From NCBI GenBank assembly GCA_013398015.1, contig VZRR01010901.1, positions 311,371-375,370 on the forward strand: a stretch of 64,000 nucleotides of DNA, written 5' to 3'. Numbering within the stretch: position 1 is the first letter of the stretch; every line of letters starts with the position of its first letter. Source of the stretch: Oreocharis arfaki. Taxonomy: Eukaryota; Chordata; Aves; Passeriformes; Paramythiidae. Under the pieces are notes generated by a model. It was given only the letters and a program-made list of their open reading frames with translations. It made no database searches and was not told where the DNA came from. Below are positions 23,781-37,725 of this stretch, piece after piece. Made by a program: the position numbers and the translations under genes.

Positions 23781-26700
23781 TCAATTGATGACAGAGGAAT
23801 TTATGGTCCATCACAGAAAACAGAATGGGAGCTGTGATTTATATATTCAGTTGCTTTAATCAATATGAAAAAATAAAGTGTGACGTTATACATAGGGTCC
23901 CTGGCAGTGAGTGATGATGGTGTAATCTGTACATATCTGCCTAGTAGATGTGTCTTTCCTGGGAGGAAACTCGTGGACAATGGGCAGCATTTTAAACGTA
24001 CAGGTGGGTTTTAAAAAGCGCGTATCTGTGAATGGTCGTTTTATGACAAAGTACCTTGACAATAAATATAAGCACATGTGAGTAGAAGATGGATCACTTG
24101 TTTCTCTCCTGGGTGATACTGCTTTTGTTAGTTGTTGGCCATTGGTGTAGGCCACCATGTTCATGCTAGTTTTGTCATTCCTGTGGCACAGAATCTCATC
24201 ACTGGGGCAGCATACCTAGATGTTTAAACATGGACCTAAAGGCAGAGGAGGCGGAAATTTTTTTTCTCAACTTGCCATAAGAAAATTAAATTGCTCTGAT
24301 GTCAGATGGGAAACATGCCAGCTCGTGGATACAGAATACAAATGGACTGGAGGGACTTGTTGGATAAAGGTCTGTGGGAAGGTTGGCATCCTTTTGGGTC
24401 TGAGCTGTGCACAGTGATGTGTTGTCACGGTGGGAGATTTTGGGACAAAACATTCCTTTCTGGGGAGAGTTGCAGCATCACTTTCCATGTCCTTTGTTTC
24501 TGTTCTGGGACATGGGCATCGTACCTGGCTGTTGCAAAGCAAGGGTTTGGGGTGAGAAGGAGTGGGAAAGGGGGCTTATGTCCTCCTAGAAGCCTGTCAA
24601 CACCAAGCATACAATCTGCTGACTAACTTGGCATTTTTGCACTGTTACTGAATTACAGGTGGAGAATCATCTGTGATATTGTACCAAACCAAGAATGGAA
24701 GGGATGAATTCACGTCTCCAGCTGCATGCTAGGCTTGATTTAAGTTATCATACTCAGGTTTCTTGGTAAAATACAGTACACTTAACTTGACTTTTCCTAC
24801 ATCTGAGAAAATGTGGTATTTTTTGGCTCATCTTTGTTTATGTCCCCATAAACTGAGATGGAAGAGAAAGTAGAGAAGATTGTTAGGTACAGTAAATGGA
24901 GATCACAATAAAATTGTGTGCTGGGAGTCACTCTCAAGTGCATAGACAACATCTAGACCTTGTTTCCTCTGTGCTTAAAAGAGAGAAAGCATTTAAGCTT
25001 CACTGATACCTGCTGTAGTAGCAGCTGGTAGTGATCTGGTGTTTTATTTGGGAGAGAGGGAAGAGGAAAGAGAACAACGACCTTACTTGAAAGGGAAAGG
25101 GTATGCTGTTGTTAAAATGGAATGATCTCAAAGAATAAGGGACAGTTTATTTGATGTCTTCATGTATTTTTGGGTTGTCTTCAATAGCTGTTTTCAAGTA
25201 GTGTGACAGCAAATTCCCTCTGAGCTGAGTCTGCAGTTTCTTGAGAGCTGCCCATGACAGATATTTATTCTTGAAGTGTCTTTAGCAGAGGTATTAAGCA
25301 GGTTAACACATGTTGAGACTTCACAGTCCTCCAGATGCTCTGCTGGTGTGGTACAGCAGTGGGACTGATAGATTACCTCGCCTTGTCTCCCCTGGAGATG
25401 AGTTACACTGAAACACCTTTACTAAATAGCAGACAAAAGACAGGGGCTGGTGCTGGGAGAGGAAGTTGGGCCACAGGGCCAGTCAGTACCTTTTGACTGT
25501 GACAAGCTCTCAGCACGGTCTGCTGCAGCAGCCAGAGCTTTGTCACACACACATCTGAGAGATGTGAAACCAACACATCTGGACCCGCCCTGTGTGTTCC
25601 TGTACTCCCTGTATTTCCTGTGGTGCCTTCAGGTGTTCTTTGTCTTCATATCCAGCGTGATTTACTAGCCTGCTCTCTCCTGAGATTAGAGAGAAAAAAC
25701 ATGCGCTGCTCCTCTGGCAAGAAATGGGACATTTAGCAGGAACCATTTCGAGCGTGGATGCTAGTGATGATAGTTTTATCATCATCAGTGCAACTGAAGT
25801 TAAGGAGAGTAAGTGCTGCTTTTAATTCTTGATTTGTAACTAGTTTGAAGGTTTAGGACTTGTATGACAGATTTAACATATGGCTCTTGGTAACAAAAAT
25901 AGTGAGGGCATTTACCTGTTCCTTCTGTGTCCAGATTCGGGCTGACTATATATTCTTTCATGGAACACTTATTTCCTGAAGAGTGATTTCAGTTATTGCC
26001 ACTGTTGGTGAGATAGCTGCTAATCATGTATCAGTCCCATCCCTTTCCAAAAAGTGCTCTTTGTGTACTGCACATGGAAAGTATGGATGTGAGCTTTAAG
26101 ATTTCAAAGGCTAACTCTGAGATGCCCCAAAAGAGCTGATACTGTCTTTGGACCATAGCAACTGGCTGAAATACCTGAAAAGTCTCCTTGGCATTCAGAA
26201 TCAACACAAATTTTAGTAATACAGTTTATTTTGTGAAGTATAATCTTGCACACACTAGAGCAGACATTACTCTTGGCACGTTTGATATGTCCCTGGACAA
26301 CTCTAGTAAGGAGAATGGGTGAACTTGTGGGTAGGCAAGCTGAGGTTCATGTTTTACATTTCCATAAGCTGTGTTGTATGGAAGGATGCTCCCATGGTAT
26401 ACCAAAGCTTTAATACAGTGGAGTGGACTTGCCTGGCATCTACTTTCTGTACTAATTTAAAAGAGGCAGCTTCTGAATTGCCTTACCTTTTGCAATAATG
26501 TTTGTAAAGTACTTAATCAACACATTTACAGTCACTGTCTTCTTTAAATTTAAATATTCCACACTCAGATAGTCACAGCTCAAAAGTCCTGCCCAAGGCA
26601 AAAGCATGCCATAAAAACCTAATGCAAGATAAATGGGCCCTCCTGGATGCTGAGTGATGAGAACTGGATGTATTTGAATAGTTCACAGAGACTGCAATTT

Positions 26701-29700
26701 TCATTGTCTTTAGGCACCTCTTATAGATCTTTCATTCTCCTTTTTTTGTGTTGTTCTTTTTCATTGTCATTATAGTTCAACTACACTTGCATAAGGTGCA
26801 GAAACTACTGAATATAAGGATTTCAGTTTCCCTAGCAGCTTTGGCAGTGGTTGCTGTACACCTACATACGTGGTTTAGTAGTTGGTTTTGCAGCTGACAC
26901 CAGTTAGACTAACCTAGCTCCTGGGTGCAGGAGATAGGATAGCAATGTAAGAACAGGTGTTGCATGCCTGTCTTTATAGTAAGAGTAGTCTTGGAGATAA
27001 TTAATAGCAGGAGGCTGACTGCCCAGTCCGTGCAGCTCCTCAGATCTGCTGGGATGGGAAGGTGAACAAGGTTAGTGTTGGGCAGAGCCAGCTAATCAAT
27101 GCTTTCCAAGCAGTGGACAACTCTGCAAATACTTCATCTCTTTCTCCCCTTTAAATCTCAATTGGTGCTAATACTATGGGGGAAAGAATTTTGAAATTTA
27201 ACATGAGTGGCTCCTTTATGTTTCTGGAAAAACTCTGAAGTTTCTAATTGCTAATCGTTAGTGAAAAACACGACCAGTAATTTTGAATCCGAATAATCTT
27301 GCTTTCCCCAGGCTCCTGCATGCACAAAATAATCTGTTACAAAAACTGATGTGGTACCATTATCAGATATTTTTCATGCATTTTTGTTTTATGTATTTGT
27401 GGCCTTTCACACTGTTAGTGTACACGCGGGTGCTTTTGATGAAGCAGGCATCTGTCTTTGAACTGTTTGAAATAATTGAGCAGATGTATGGCTCTGCCAC
27501 ACAGCAGCTCAGTGCAAGGCATCCCTCCTGTGCAGTATAAATCAGGAGACTTGAGGAGCAAATATACCGTGCTAGACTTCATTTTCTCATTTATCTTTGC
27601 CACATTGTACCCCTCTGGGGGGGATAATATTTTGATGGGTGCATAAAGTACCATTAACTTCAACATTATCATCAATCATCATGACAAAGGAGGACAAGTA
27701 GTCTTTGTACCTGGTCTTGCCACTTGTTTAGTCATCAAACCCTTTGGAAAATGGGTGTAAACCACTACTTTATTAAGGCTGTGGTTCTGTGATACAGTTT
27801 TTTTGACAGCAATACCTGTTTTAGCTACTGCACTACCTTGCAGCTGTGAGGCATAGCAGCATCTCCATCCATTATTCTGTGCAACTGCACATGCTGCCAC
27901 CTTTCTCAGGCATCCAGCTTGGCTCACCTTTTTAGAGAAAATACATTTGCAGGGCGGCAGGGGCAGGTAGTAGGAAGGTGTGGTTTTTGTGGTTTTTTTT
28001 TGAAGCTGCCTCAGTTCCTTGATCCCATTTGTACCTTGCTTTGTGAAGAGCTGACCCAGCACCCCCTGGGAGCTGTGGGCCTGGCTGAGGGCAGACATAG
28101 CTGTGGGATGGGAGAAGAGTTGGAGTGGTTTTAAGTCAGCTTTTTCAAAAAGCAGTGAACTAAAAGCCTAAACTAAAATGAGTAACCAGTGTTAAGTGTT
28201 GGTAGTGCTTCAGTACCAGGGATGTAGAGTAGTTAGGATTCTTTGCTGACAGCTTCTGTAATAGTCCTTCAGTTTTTTCCTTGTTAAGATGGCTTCCTGA
28301 GGGGGAAAAAAAATCATCAGGAGAAGTGGGGTTTGTTGCAGGGCACGCTAAGGATGTGAGCCAGTGCTATCAGGGGAGTGTCAAATTCAGGGTTGCACTC
28401 CAGGTCTGCTGCTCAGCTGAGAATTGAAGCAGCACCAGCCAATTTTTATCAAGTGACATTCTCAACGTTAGGATTTCCTGATGACGTAGAACAAAGCATT
28501 CTTCAAATATCTTTTCTTCTCTTTTTGCTTTCAGAAAGTCACTGCAGATGTGTCAGATTATGACTTTGCTTTTCAAAGGGACTCGTGTACCTCACTGAGG
28601 GATAGATTATTCACTATCAGCATTAGGTTTTAATTTTTTTTTTTTCATTTGAATTATAATCCTGCCTCTTCCTCAAGCATGGTTTTTCTCTCCGTGGAAG
28701 TGGGGCAGTTGGTGAGTGGATGGTACTGCCTTGGTATTTACTAAGCTACTTCTTAGAGGCAATTTTCTTGCTCCTTGGGTGAATGTGGTATGATGACAAT
28801 CTTTAGTAGGAAACCAGTATGTCATGCTTCACCAGATTTCTTCCCCGATAGCATTACTTTGTGCTCACTTATGTTTTCAATATACACAAATGCTTAGAAG
28901 CCCATGCAGCAGGAAAAAAGACAACCAAGGAAATAAATGTCAGGTTTGTCATGCTGTTACTTTCTGCACACTTTTTCTTCCTCTCCCCTTTTTCCTTCTC
29001 TGTCCCTCCTCACCATGCTAATCAACTAAGTTAATATTAATTCTTCAGCAGCAAGTGTTGAAATCTGTGAAATTGTTTCCTGCTGCCTTGTGTGTCTGGA
29101 CAGTGCGTGACAACAACTGAACAGGTGTTGAAGTCTGGAGCACTGGGAGTCGAATAGAGTGACCTGGTTCAGGGGAAATCTGCTAAGAATGAACATAGGT
29201 TGTAATCTGATGGCTTTGAGCAGCGTTTTCCATCTTGGCTGATTTGAGTCCTTAAGAATTTACCCCAAAGAGAAGAATGGATCTGTGCCAGTTCTAAAAA
29301 AAAATCCAAGAGAGGGATTTGCGTGCTCAAGTGTGGGTGTTTTAGGCACTAGAATTTCTACGTTGAAGCTCAGTATTTCTGACTTAGCCTGCATAAGACC
29401 TTATAGCCAGTGTCTACCTGGGCACAAATTTGAAGCAAATCGTGCAGCACATGCAGATCCATCACGTGCTCTCAGGATATGGTACAACTGCGCGTTGTGC
29501 TGTTGCAAATCAGGAGAATCAGCCCTGCAATACCCGGCCTCCTTCCTGTACGGCACAGTTTAATACACAGCAGAGAGGCATTTTCTTCTCTGTGAAGATT
29601 GGGAAGCAAAACATTGGCCTTGCTGGAGGTGCATGGGCAGTGATCAGAGATGTGGGTCTCTCTCTAGTCCTTTATTCATGTGCACCAGGGGAAAGCTTGG

Positions 29701-31199
29701 CAAGCGTTTGCCTGCATTGAGATTCTGAACCAGACTCACAGCCATTGCAAATGGATGCTCCCAGTCTCCGGCTGAGCTGGCAATGATTAATTGAAACCCT
29801 TGAGATACAGGACTGAGCAGATGCAAGTGACCTTAGGTGACACAGAAATGAAGCCTTATCTGCATCAAAGAGAGGGTTCAGCTCATCATTATCTGCTGTT
29901 ACAAACAGCAGGAAAGGAGAAAGGCACAGAAACTAGCCCAGGTAAACTTTGCCGAAAGAAGGCAGCTAGGAAGCAGCCTGCAATATATTTTTTGTTTAAA
30001 TCCAACAACCCGAATGCTGACCAACATTTAAGATGGCATGTGACTGAAGTGAGGGGTTTTTTGGCTATTTTTATTTCAAGTACCCTTTCCCAAGGATAGT
30101 CTTTGCTCTGTGCCTCTTTGTGTTTTGTCCTTTTTCAGTTTTCTTACCAGCCACTTTCAATGCTTCCTGCTTTTACCTTCTCATTACCCTGATGTGTTTA
30201 GGGTCTGCACACACACAGAGCAGTGGTTGTTACCTGGATTACTGGGTTGGTCAGCTAGCACTGGGCACTGCAGGCTATCCTTTATTCCCAGGCAAGGAAA
30301 GAAAAACTTCCTTTTCAGTCACCTGCATGCCTGGGCTTTACCTCACAGAAACTAGAGGGATTCTCACAAGGGTCCAAGTATGGGAATTGTCTCTTACTGC
30401 ATGTGCTTATATTTGGGCTAGCATGTTCAACTTGATTGGAGGTAGTGAGTACAAGAATAAGATAGAAAGTACTAAGTGTCACTTTCCAGGCCAGAGGTAC
30501 ATTTGGTGCATGCATGTGGACTTCTCCTCCAGTGGGCAAGCCTGATTTGTGTGTGTGTATGTGAAAGAAGCAGCTGTGTAGGAACTGCTGCAATACCAGA
30601 GCTGGAATGCAGGTAATTATACATAACAGTAACTTTAAACTTCTGGGTAGTTTCATGGCCTTGTAGAATCCTCCTGCAGGCAGAAAATTTGGCTCAGACT
30701 TAAGGATTTTCAGGAATGTTCTTCTTTTTAATGTGTGTGGTGGAAACTGTAATTTAATTTGTGTGGCCGTCTTCCCTGTGGCTATTGGAGATTGTTGCTT
30801 ATTTCCCTGATAGTAGTGGCACAAGCAGTGCTTTCCAGTGTTTCCTTGGATGATTGGATTGCTGGCAAAGGCTGTCTGGGATAGTAGGTCATAGTGAAGT
30901 GAGGTCTCTCTCTTTGCTCTAATCAGAAAAGGCTGTGCCTAGAGGCTTGCTTCAAACAGCAAGAGAGGGAAAGCAGGGGATAGAAATGAAATGTGAGCAT
31001 GACTGTGTTCAAAGTGGAAAATGTTAAAGGACAGGAGTGTCAGGAAAGCACCGTTGTCCTTGATGGTTGATTGCTTTTCAGCTTGTGATCATGCAAAAGC
31101 ACATCTCCTGTAACTGTAGCGCCGTGCGCTTCCCAGCACCCTTGATCTGAAGAGCTCAGAGCACCATGAACTCAGATGAGTTAAATCAGCAGCAGTTCT
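23781..31199. other. unique non-coding sequence
   Basis: No supported gene across 7.4 kb. The longest frames are 139 codons (27679-28098, minus) and 169 codons (30315-30824, minus). Neither shows a domain, and each is overlapped by frames of similar quality on the other strand. No transposon was recognised. Confidence 0.5.
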
Positions 31200-31332
31200 G
31201 TGACAGAGGTGCAATCACCTCAGCTCTACGGATGGAACAGAGGAAGAAAAGTTCAGGTGCTTACCCAGCATCAGTAAGACAGAGACCAAGGTAGGATCTG
31301 AATGGGAGCTCTGACTCCCAGTCGAGCATGCA
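31200..31332 (-). mobile_element. MIR-like ancient SINE relic, antisense
   Basis: The plus strand shows the reverse-complement MIR order: a GGATGGAACAGAGGAAG segment (the usual gatgaggaaactgaggca region), GTGCTTACCCAGCATCAGTA (cttgcccaaggtcacacagc region), AGGATCTGAATGGGAGCTC (gggatttgaacccaggtc region), and CTGACTCCCAGTC at the end. This is the clearest of the three MIR-like relics in the window. Assignment is from remembered family structure, not alignment. Confidence 0.6.
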
Positions 31333-32697
31333 GACAGAAATGAACCACACAGTGGCTATTTAGCTGGGCTCTGCCTTGGCTTATGTAGTTGAACAAATGA
31401 AACTTTCTTTGCTGAAGCATTGAGCACCCTGTCGCTCCCCTGGAAACCTGCTGTAGTTCATCTATTTTGCAAATCAGATTCTCGAGAAAAGAGTATTACA
31501 CAGAAGAAACAGCCTCAAGAGGGTAGAGTACTGGCAAGCTTTCTGAGGTCATCTGGAGTGCATAGAGCAGCACAGGATCAGAGCTGAGCAGAAGAGATAG
31601 GAGATAAGGAAGTGACCAGGATGAGGGTGAGAAGGACAAATGGGAAATACTGGAGAATGGTGGCGGAAGAGGACAGGTTTGATCTCAGAGCAGAAAACAG
31701 TGGGGAAGTGTGTATGATAGCCTGGACAAAAAATCCCTGCCTTTAAGGAAGTACAAAATTATGTAGTACAAGAAATAAGAGTTTTAGTGAGGCAGCATAA
31801 GCTGGAAGATAGGAGGGCTACTCAGGAACACACACCCTTGCTTTCCTCTTGCCTCCTCTCCCAGTGGTGTACTGAATGTTGTGCCCTTCCTGTATGATGG
31901 CGCTGTGATCTTGTCCAAGTCCTCCAGGTACTGCTCTAATAAAGTAAAAACAGTGATTTCCCTTAGTCAGCAATCAGCAGATTGAAGAAGGAGGGGAGAG
32001 GGTAAGAGGTGGGTGAGAACCATGTAGCCTCGGTTGTGTTCTTTATTCTAATTATAAAAAGTTTACCCTGAAAGGGTTCCAGAAACAAGTCCTTTTGAGC
32101 TGATAGAAATAGAACTCTTATTCCTCATTCTTTCCCTTTTCCCCCTCTATCACTTTTACTTCAGCAGATGTAAAAAGAAGACAGAATCATAGGGTTTCAT
32201 GTCAGACAGGGAAAATCAGGTATTGAATGGTTTCAGATCGTGTTTTGCCATGACCTGGGAAAGGTTGCATAACCCTATCCCTTGTGAAGATTGTCAGAGA
32301 ACTCTGGTTGTGTTGTTGTTGTTGTAACTACTACTACTATTATTATTATTACTCTTATTATTGACAGTAAGTAAATGTATCTGTATGAGAGAGAGGCTGG
32401 GTGAGTGTGGGGGGGGGTCGAGGAGGAACTGAAACCTGTGTTGTTTGTTCCTGCTGGTGTATCAAGGTTAGGCTCTTGGGCAGCAATGGGAACCCTGAAG
32501 AAAACTCCTTTGAGGACTTTCTATTGAAGAATGCACAGCATCACCCTGTCACTTGAAACGTATCACTTGGGTGGAAGTCCTGTGTTTCTGCTGCACTTTT
32601 AATAGCTCTTCTTTCTTGCAGTAGAGCTTTACTATGTGGGAGCCCCTTTGTGGGAGTTAATTAATAGACAGTATTCAAAATGTGTTCTCAATAGAAG
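31333..32697. other. unique non-coding sequence
   Basis: No supported gene. It contains a GTT/ACT/ATT trinucleotide repeat (32307-32363) and a G-run near 32410. Nothing else was recognised. Confidence 0.55.
32307..32363. repeat. compound trinucleotide repeat (GTT)n(ACT)n(ATT)n
   Basis: GTTGTT units pass into ACTACT and then ATTATT units over about 55 bases, a compound microsatellite. Confidence 0.85.
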
Positions 32698-32820
32698 TGT
32701 TAAAAAAACATGTGGATGTGACATTTGGGGACATTTGTTTAAAAGTGAGCACAATGGTGGCAGGTTAACAGTTGGACTCACTGATCTTAGAGGCTTTTCC
32801 AACCTTAATGATTCTATGAC
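32698..32820 (+). mobile_element. CR1 LINE 3' end, sense, short
   Basis: It has the run of segments seen at bird CR1 3' ends: AACATGTGGATGTGACATTTGGGG, GGTTAACAGTTGGACTC, GATCTTAGAGGCTTTTCCAACC, and an ATTCTATGA terminal unit. Only about 120 bases are clearly CR1, a 5'-truncated insertion. The sequence left of it could be an older part of the same copy. Confidence 0.85.
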
Positions 32821-35800
32821 AAAACAGCCTCAGGAGCACAATTGTAGTGCTGGTGATGCAAGAACACCAATCCAATATTTTTACGTTGCCTTGGGTTTTC
32901 CCACATGGCCTTGAATAATTCAAATGGCCTCTCAATAGCTCAGGATGTCAGAAATGAGATGAGGAAAGTAGTACTACTTGACTTTGTGGGTGTAGGCTGA
33001 TAAAGGTATTGAAACTCTTGAGGTATCTAAAGGTAAAAACTTTTATCTGAGACACTAAATATGTCTGTCTGCTCCCAAGTGGCTTATGGTGTATGCCTTA
33101 TTAAAGTTAGGCATGGAGGCTTTTATAAATCAGTCCCTTGCAACCTGTAGAAAATCCCAGCAAGGCAACAGAAAGCTGCTGAGTGGCTCCCCAGCGTTCA
33201 CTACTACTGTTGATAGAAAGCCAAGGGGATTTCCTGCAGCAAGAAATTTATTTTCTTGGCTCTTCACATGTGGTGGACATACAGTTTACTATTCTGGTTA
33301 ATTCTGCCTTTCTAGATGCACCTCAGAAAACAACTGCCAGCATCAGCGATGACTTACAAAGAAGCAGGAGGACCTGCTGGTCGTGGGGATTAAAGATCAG
33401 GGGCTTCAAATGGCATTTTATCATAGACCAGTACTGAGAGTGAATCCCTGAGCATCCAATACATAGGGATGTAATTGTAGGTGATCCTGAGTAACGCAGG
33501 ATGTGGGGAGCAGGCACTTCTCCAGATCATGACTCTCTGATTTTCTAATTTTGTCCTGGGGCTACCCTACTTCTGGCTTGCTTTAAGCCTGGATCTGAAA
33601 AGTACTGTGATCTACTGTGACCTTCTGGAGAGCCAACAAGAATTCCAACCTAGTATTTCAAGACACCGAAGAAGAATCCTTTGCCCTCATGAAATTAATT
33701 CAGAGCACAAATTGCCTTTCAGTTGACTACTTCTTTGCACAGCTCTGCTAAGTAGTTTATCTTTTTAAAGTATGGTCAGATGGGAATTTTTAAATTCTGT
33801 TTCTTCCTAAAAAAAAGGACACGACCCTGATTAGGGTCATCCCTGGGGAATGAACCTAGGAACTTGGGATCAAAAGGAACAAATCTGCATTGCCTGTGTT
33901 AGCTGTGTATCTATGAATGTCTGTGTATTATCCAGAGGCTTGCAAGTGTCTGTGTTCAGCCTACCATCTGAAGAAGAACAAGGAGCTGCAGTTGGGGAAT
34001 GCATTTGTATCTCCAACTTGATTTCATCAGCTTGTATCAAGCCTTCATCACCCTGGGTGCCTCTGCTTTGTTGGTGGAGCAGATGCTGACCTGAGCCCTC
34101 GGAGCTGGAAGTCAGGAAGTGTTTCTGTCTAAGCCAAAGCGTAGCTGGTGTGGTGACGGCTCATTCCTTAGCCCTGACGTGTGCTCTGACCACATGCAGA
34201 GAGTGCAGAACAGGAGTGTTGGACTCAGGAGTGATGGTAGGATCTTTTGAGCCTTGAAATAGCAGAGGATGCAATAAAAAATCACAGTGCTTTCCAGCAG
34301 GATCAGGGATTCTCACTGCCTCTAAAGAACAGTTATGGATTAGTAGAATGTTGACTGGGTAGAAAACTGGCTGGATGGCCCAGGCCCAGAGAGTGATGTT
34401 GAGTGATGTTACCTCCAGCTGGGGGCTGGGCACTGAGGAAGAGAGTGCATGACTCCTGTAAATGATAGTTGAACCTCTCAAGTCATTTGGTTTTATAGGC
34501 GAATTGGGGATCATACCTGGACCTCATAACGATACAGAGGGCATCCATGTCCCTCACCATGGCTTGGATATTTGCTCTCTCAGCTTCTGCAGTGTTATCA
34601 GGAGCTCAGGCAGCCTTTGTGAGGAGATCAGGCAGCTCTGGAGATACTGTACAAAAGCAGAGCAGCACTGAGGTGTATATAGGAAATTCGGATTTCCTGT
34701 GGCCAGGATATCTGACTCTTCTGCAGATCTGTTGTGCCACCTCGGGCAGATCTCTCTATTCCCCTGAATGTTTCTTTTCTGTCTTGTTTATTCCTGTCAT
34801 ACTGCCAGGAGGGAACTTCACTGAGCCCTCTGTTGTACGGCACCAGGTTGTACAAGCAGCTGGGGTCTCCCAGCACATCCATCACACTCTTAATGATAGG
34901 AAGGAGAGCACCCATCAGAAATGTTTCCTTACCTTTTAGTTATTAATAAGTTTTCTTTTCTCTCTATCTTTTTTCTTTCTTTTTTTAAATTGTTATTTCT
35001 TTCTTGCTTGAAGGGGAAAATAAGTCAGCTATCTTTTATTCCTTCTAAAACAAATGACTCCTGACAGGTCTGGAAATGTGTTTCTTGCAATTACTCCATG
35101 CACACAGGGGCCGTGCTGGCTCATTTATACACCCACATACCACAGCTCAGACTTTTCGTTAGCTCAGCATACATCTTTTGTTTGCAGTGATAGGCACATG
35201 AAAGTCCAACAGGAATAGGCCAGGGAAGAGAAGAGTGGAAGAGGATGCATTTCTGCCTGAAAATTGCTGTCTCAGTGTTTTATTCCTTGCATATGCAGAA
35301 CAATATTTTTATTATTTTTATTATTTACCAGCAGTGCAAGAGCTGACATGGACTCAGATGGATTCACTGTGGCCTGGGTGGCTGCTTGTGCCACTCAGAC
35401 AAGGTTGGTTTATGGTCTTGGCTGGCAGAGGAAGGGAGAAGGGCATGTAGGGCATTTTCCTGCTGTTCAAGAGCAAGCGTGTACCCTGGAGAAAGGAGCA
35501 TGAGGCAGATACTCGACCAGCCCTCTTCTGCTCACCAGCCTTGTCCCTGGTCACTTTTGCTTCTGGGAATCTCCTCCAGCAGGAACTGCTGTTTGCTGGG
35601 ACTGATGGCTGCAGGGTGACAGGCAGGAGGTGAAGGTGGGGGACGTGCTGCTGTCTGATTTACATGCCCTCAGCAGGGGTTGTCCTTGGCCAAGTGCATC
35701 AGGGTGTTTGTGTGAGAGCTGAAATGCAGTCAAGGCTGGTTAGATCAGCATAAGGCTAATTTTAAATCCCAGATACGCTGCCAGTCTTGTTCTGCATAGC

Positions 35801-37596
35801 TCCAGCCCTCCTGCTCCCTTTCATCTTGCCGCAGCTTCATCTTTTCCTTTCAGAGTTGTCCCCCTATTGCTCAGTGCAATTCCTGGGCGACTGCTTTTTG
35901 TCCCTAAGCCCATTAGTGCGTTTGCAGCTCGTGTCCTGGAAATGTTTGCCCTTGTCAGATCTGTCCCTCTCTCACAGCCAGCTACAGAGTCTGGCAGATC
36001 TGGGCCTCCTGCCAATGCTTTTGTGGTGCAGTGGTTTCTCACGCAAAAAGCCACTCTTGTCTGTAGCGGCACAGGCTGACAGATGTTTTGACTTCTGCTT
36101 TTGTCCTGCCTGCCTGTCTTGGAGACACAAGAGGTACACTGGAACTAGCACAGATGGGAGAGATGTCTGCTGAGATCTACCAAAGGTCACACAAAAACTG
36201 TGGAAGGAAGATACTAGTGCCGTGTTAATTCTGTCCCTACCTCTCTCTGCAGCTTGAGATGCTACAGAGAGGAGCCATTCCTGGTGTGTCCCGTCTTCAT
36301 AATACAATCCAGCTGAGTTCTGTCCTGGCTCTGCCTTCTGGTAACAGCTGTGTAAGCACTTGTAGGCACACCATGCCTACATTTAAACAAATCCTGCGGT
36401 TTCAGGCTTAGCAAGCAGCTCTGAGGGGCTGGGACTGTTCATGACTGTCCACATGGCTGCCACCAGAGCTTGAACTCCACTGCTTAGTAAGAGCCTCTGG
36501 TCTGAGCTAAAAAGACTATTTTGCAGATAATTTTAGTTGAAGGAAAAAACCCCAAATCCGAACATCCACAAACTAAAAGAGCTGTAATGACCAGGGTCTC
36601 CTGTGGTTACAAGTGGACCCAGAACACACTCCAAAGAGCAGAGATTCAGTGTTGCTCCAGAATCATTGCCACAGCTCACCCTGGTTAAGTAATTCAAAGG
36701 CAGTTTGTTACCTAAAACCCTTTGGTCTGTTGAATACAGGTGAGGTATTTCAGATTCTTGTTCTGATGTCATGGATAGGATCTACTGTGTAGAGACGTTT
36801 TTGTGTTGCTGCCTTTGACCAAAAAATTGTTGCCCAGAAAATCAACTTGATGGTTTTTGGATTTTTTTGTTTATTTTTGGTATGTTTTATTGGTTTTTTG
36901 GAAGCTTGCACTATGGTAAGAAAATTAATAGCAGTGTTCTGTGTGCAATGCCACGGATTATTTAAGGCACTAATGCCCGTTCAAAGCTGTTGGTTAATTG
37001 AACATCACTGAGTTATAGGCCTGAGCTGCCAAATGTAAACAGGGTAATAGTTTTTATTTATTTCAAAAGATGAAATTCTGCTCATTGGTCATGTTTATTG
37101 ACCGAATATCTCAGGGCTCAGTATTTTAACATTTTACAGTAAATTATTAACATTATGCTGAGAAAAAGAGGGATAGGTAGGAGTCCTAAAATACTTCTCT
37201 GCTGTGACCTTATCATCCTTTCGCACTGATGGCATTTACTTGCCGTCATCCTTGCACAAAAAGTATGTATTCAGCAGATGTCTCAGCACCCTGAGTTGTA
37301 TCAGGTCTATTGCTCTTTGCTGGTCTTTTTTCTTTAAAGTGGGAGACAAACGGTGCTTAAACCTTTGAATCAAGGAACAGTTTTCGGAAGTGTTTAAATG
37401 ATTTAAGAGCGTGGTTCGCTTTGGCTTCTAGTCAGACTTCGTGCTCTTTAATCTTCTTAAGTTCTTTCTTTCCCTCCTCTAAGGGTTTGCTGAATCTGTC
37501 TCTCCTTAGCACTGACACGGCCCCTGTAAATACTGTGTGAGCAGTGTCCAGCCTCCAATACACTGCCACATCAGCCTGGTGCAGGAGAAGAGATCA
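32821..37596. other. unique non-coding sequence
   Basis: No supported gene. 35500-36300 is somewhat more GC-rich and has overlapping frames of up to 128 codons on both strands, without any domain. 36930-37160 is an AT-rich unbroken block resembling conserved non-coding sequence by look only. Confidence 0.5.
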
Positions 37597-37725
37597 GGGC
37601 CTCTGGCTTACGGTGGGGAGTTAAGGCATGAGGGAGATGGAGTGAGTTGCCCTGAGCCAGACAGGGATTTTGAAGCATGGATACTCAAGTCCTACAACTA
37701 AACCCTGAGCCTGACTGCTTGGCTT
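37597..37725 (-). mobile_element. MIR-like ancient SINE relic, antisense
   Basis: Segments in antisense MIR order are visible: GAGTTAAGGCATGAGGGAGA, GAGTGAGTTGCCCTGAGCCA, a CAGGGATTTTGAAGC segment, then CTCAAGTCC and a CTAAACC tail. Divergence is high. The call depends on the order of several weak matches. Confidence 0.5.

Noticed and set aside
30315..30824. 169-codon minus-strand frame
   Set aside because: No domain, overlapped by a 141-codon plus-strand frame of equal quality, no conserved context; treated as chance.
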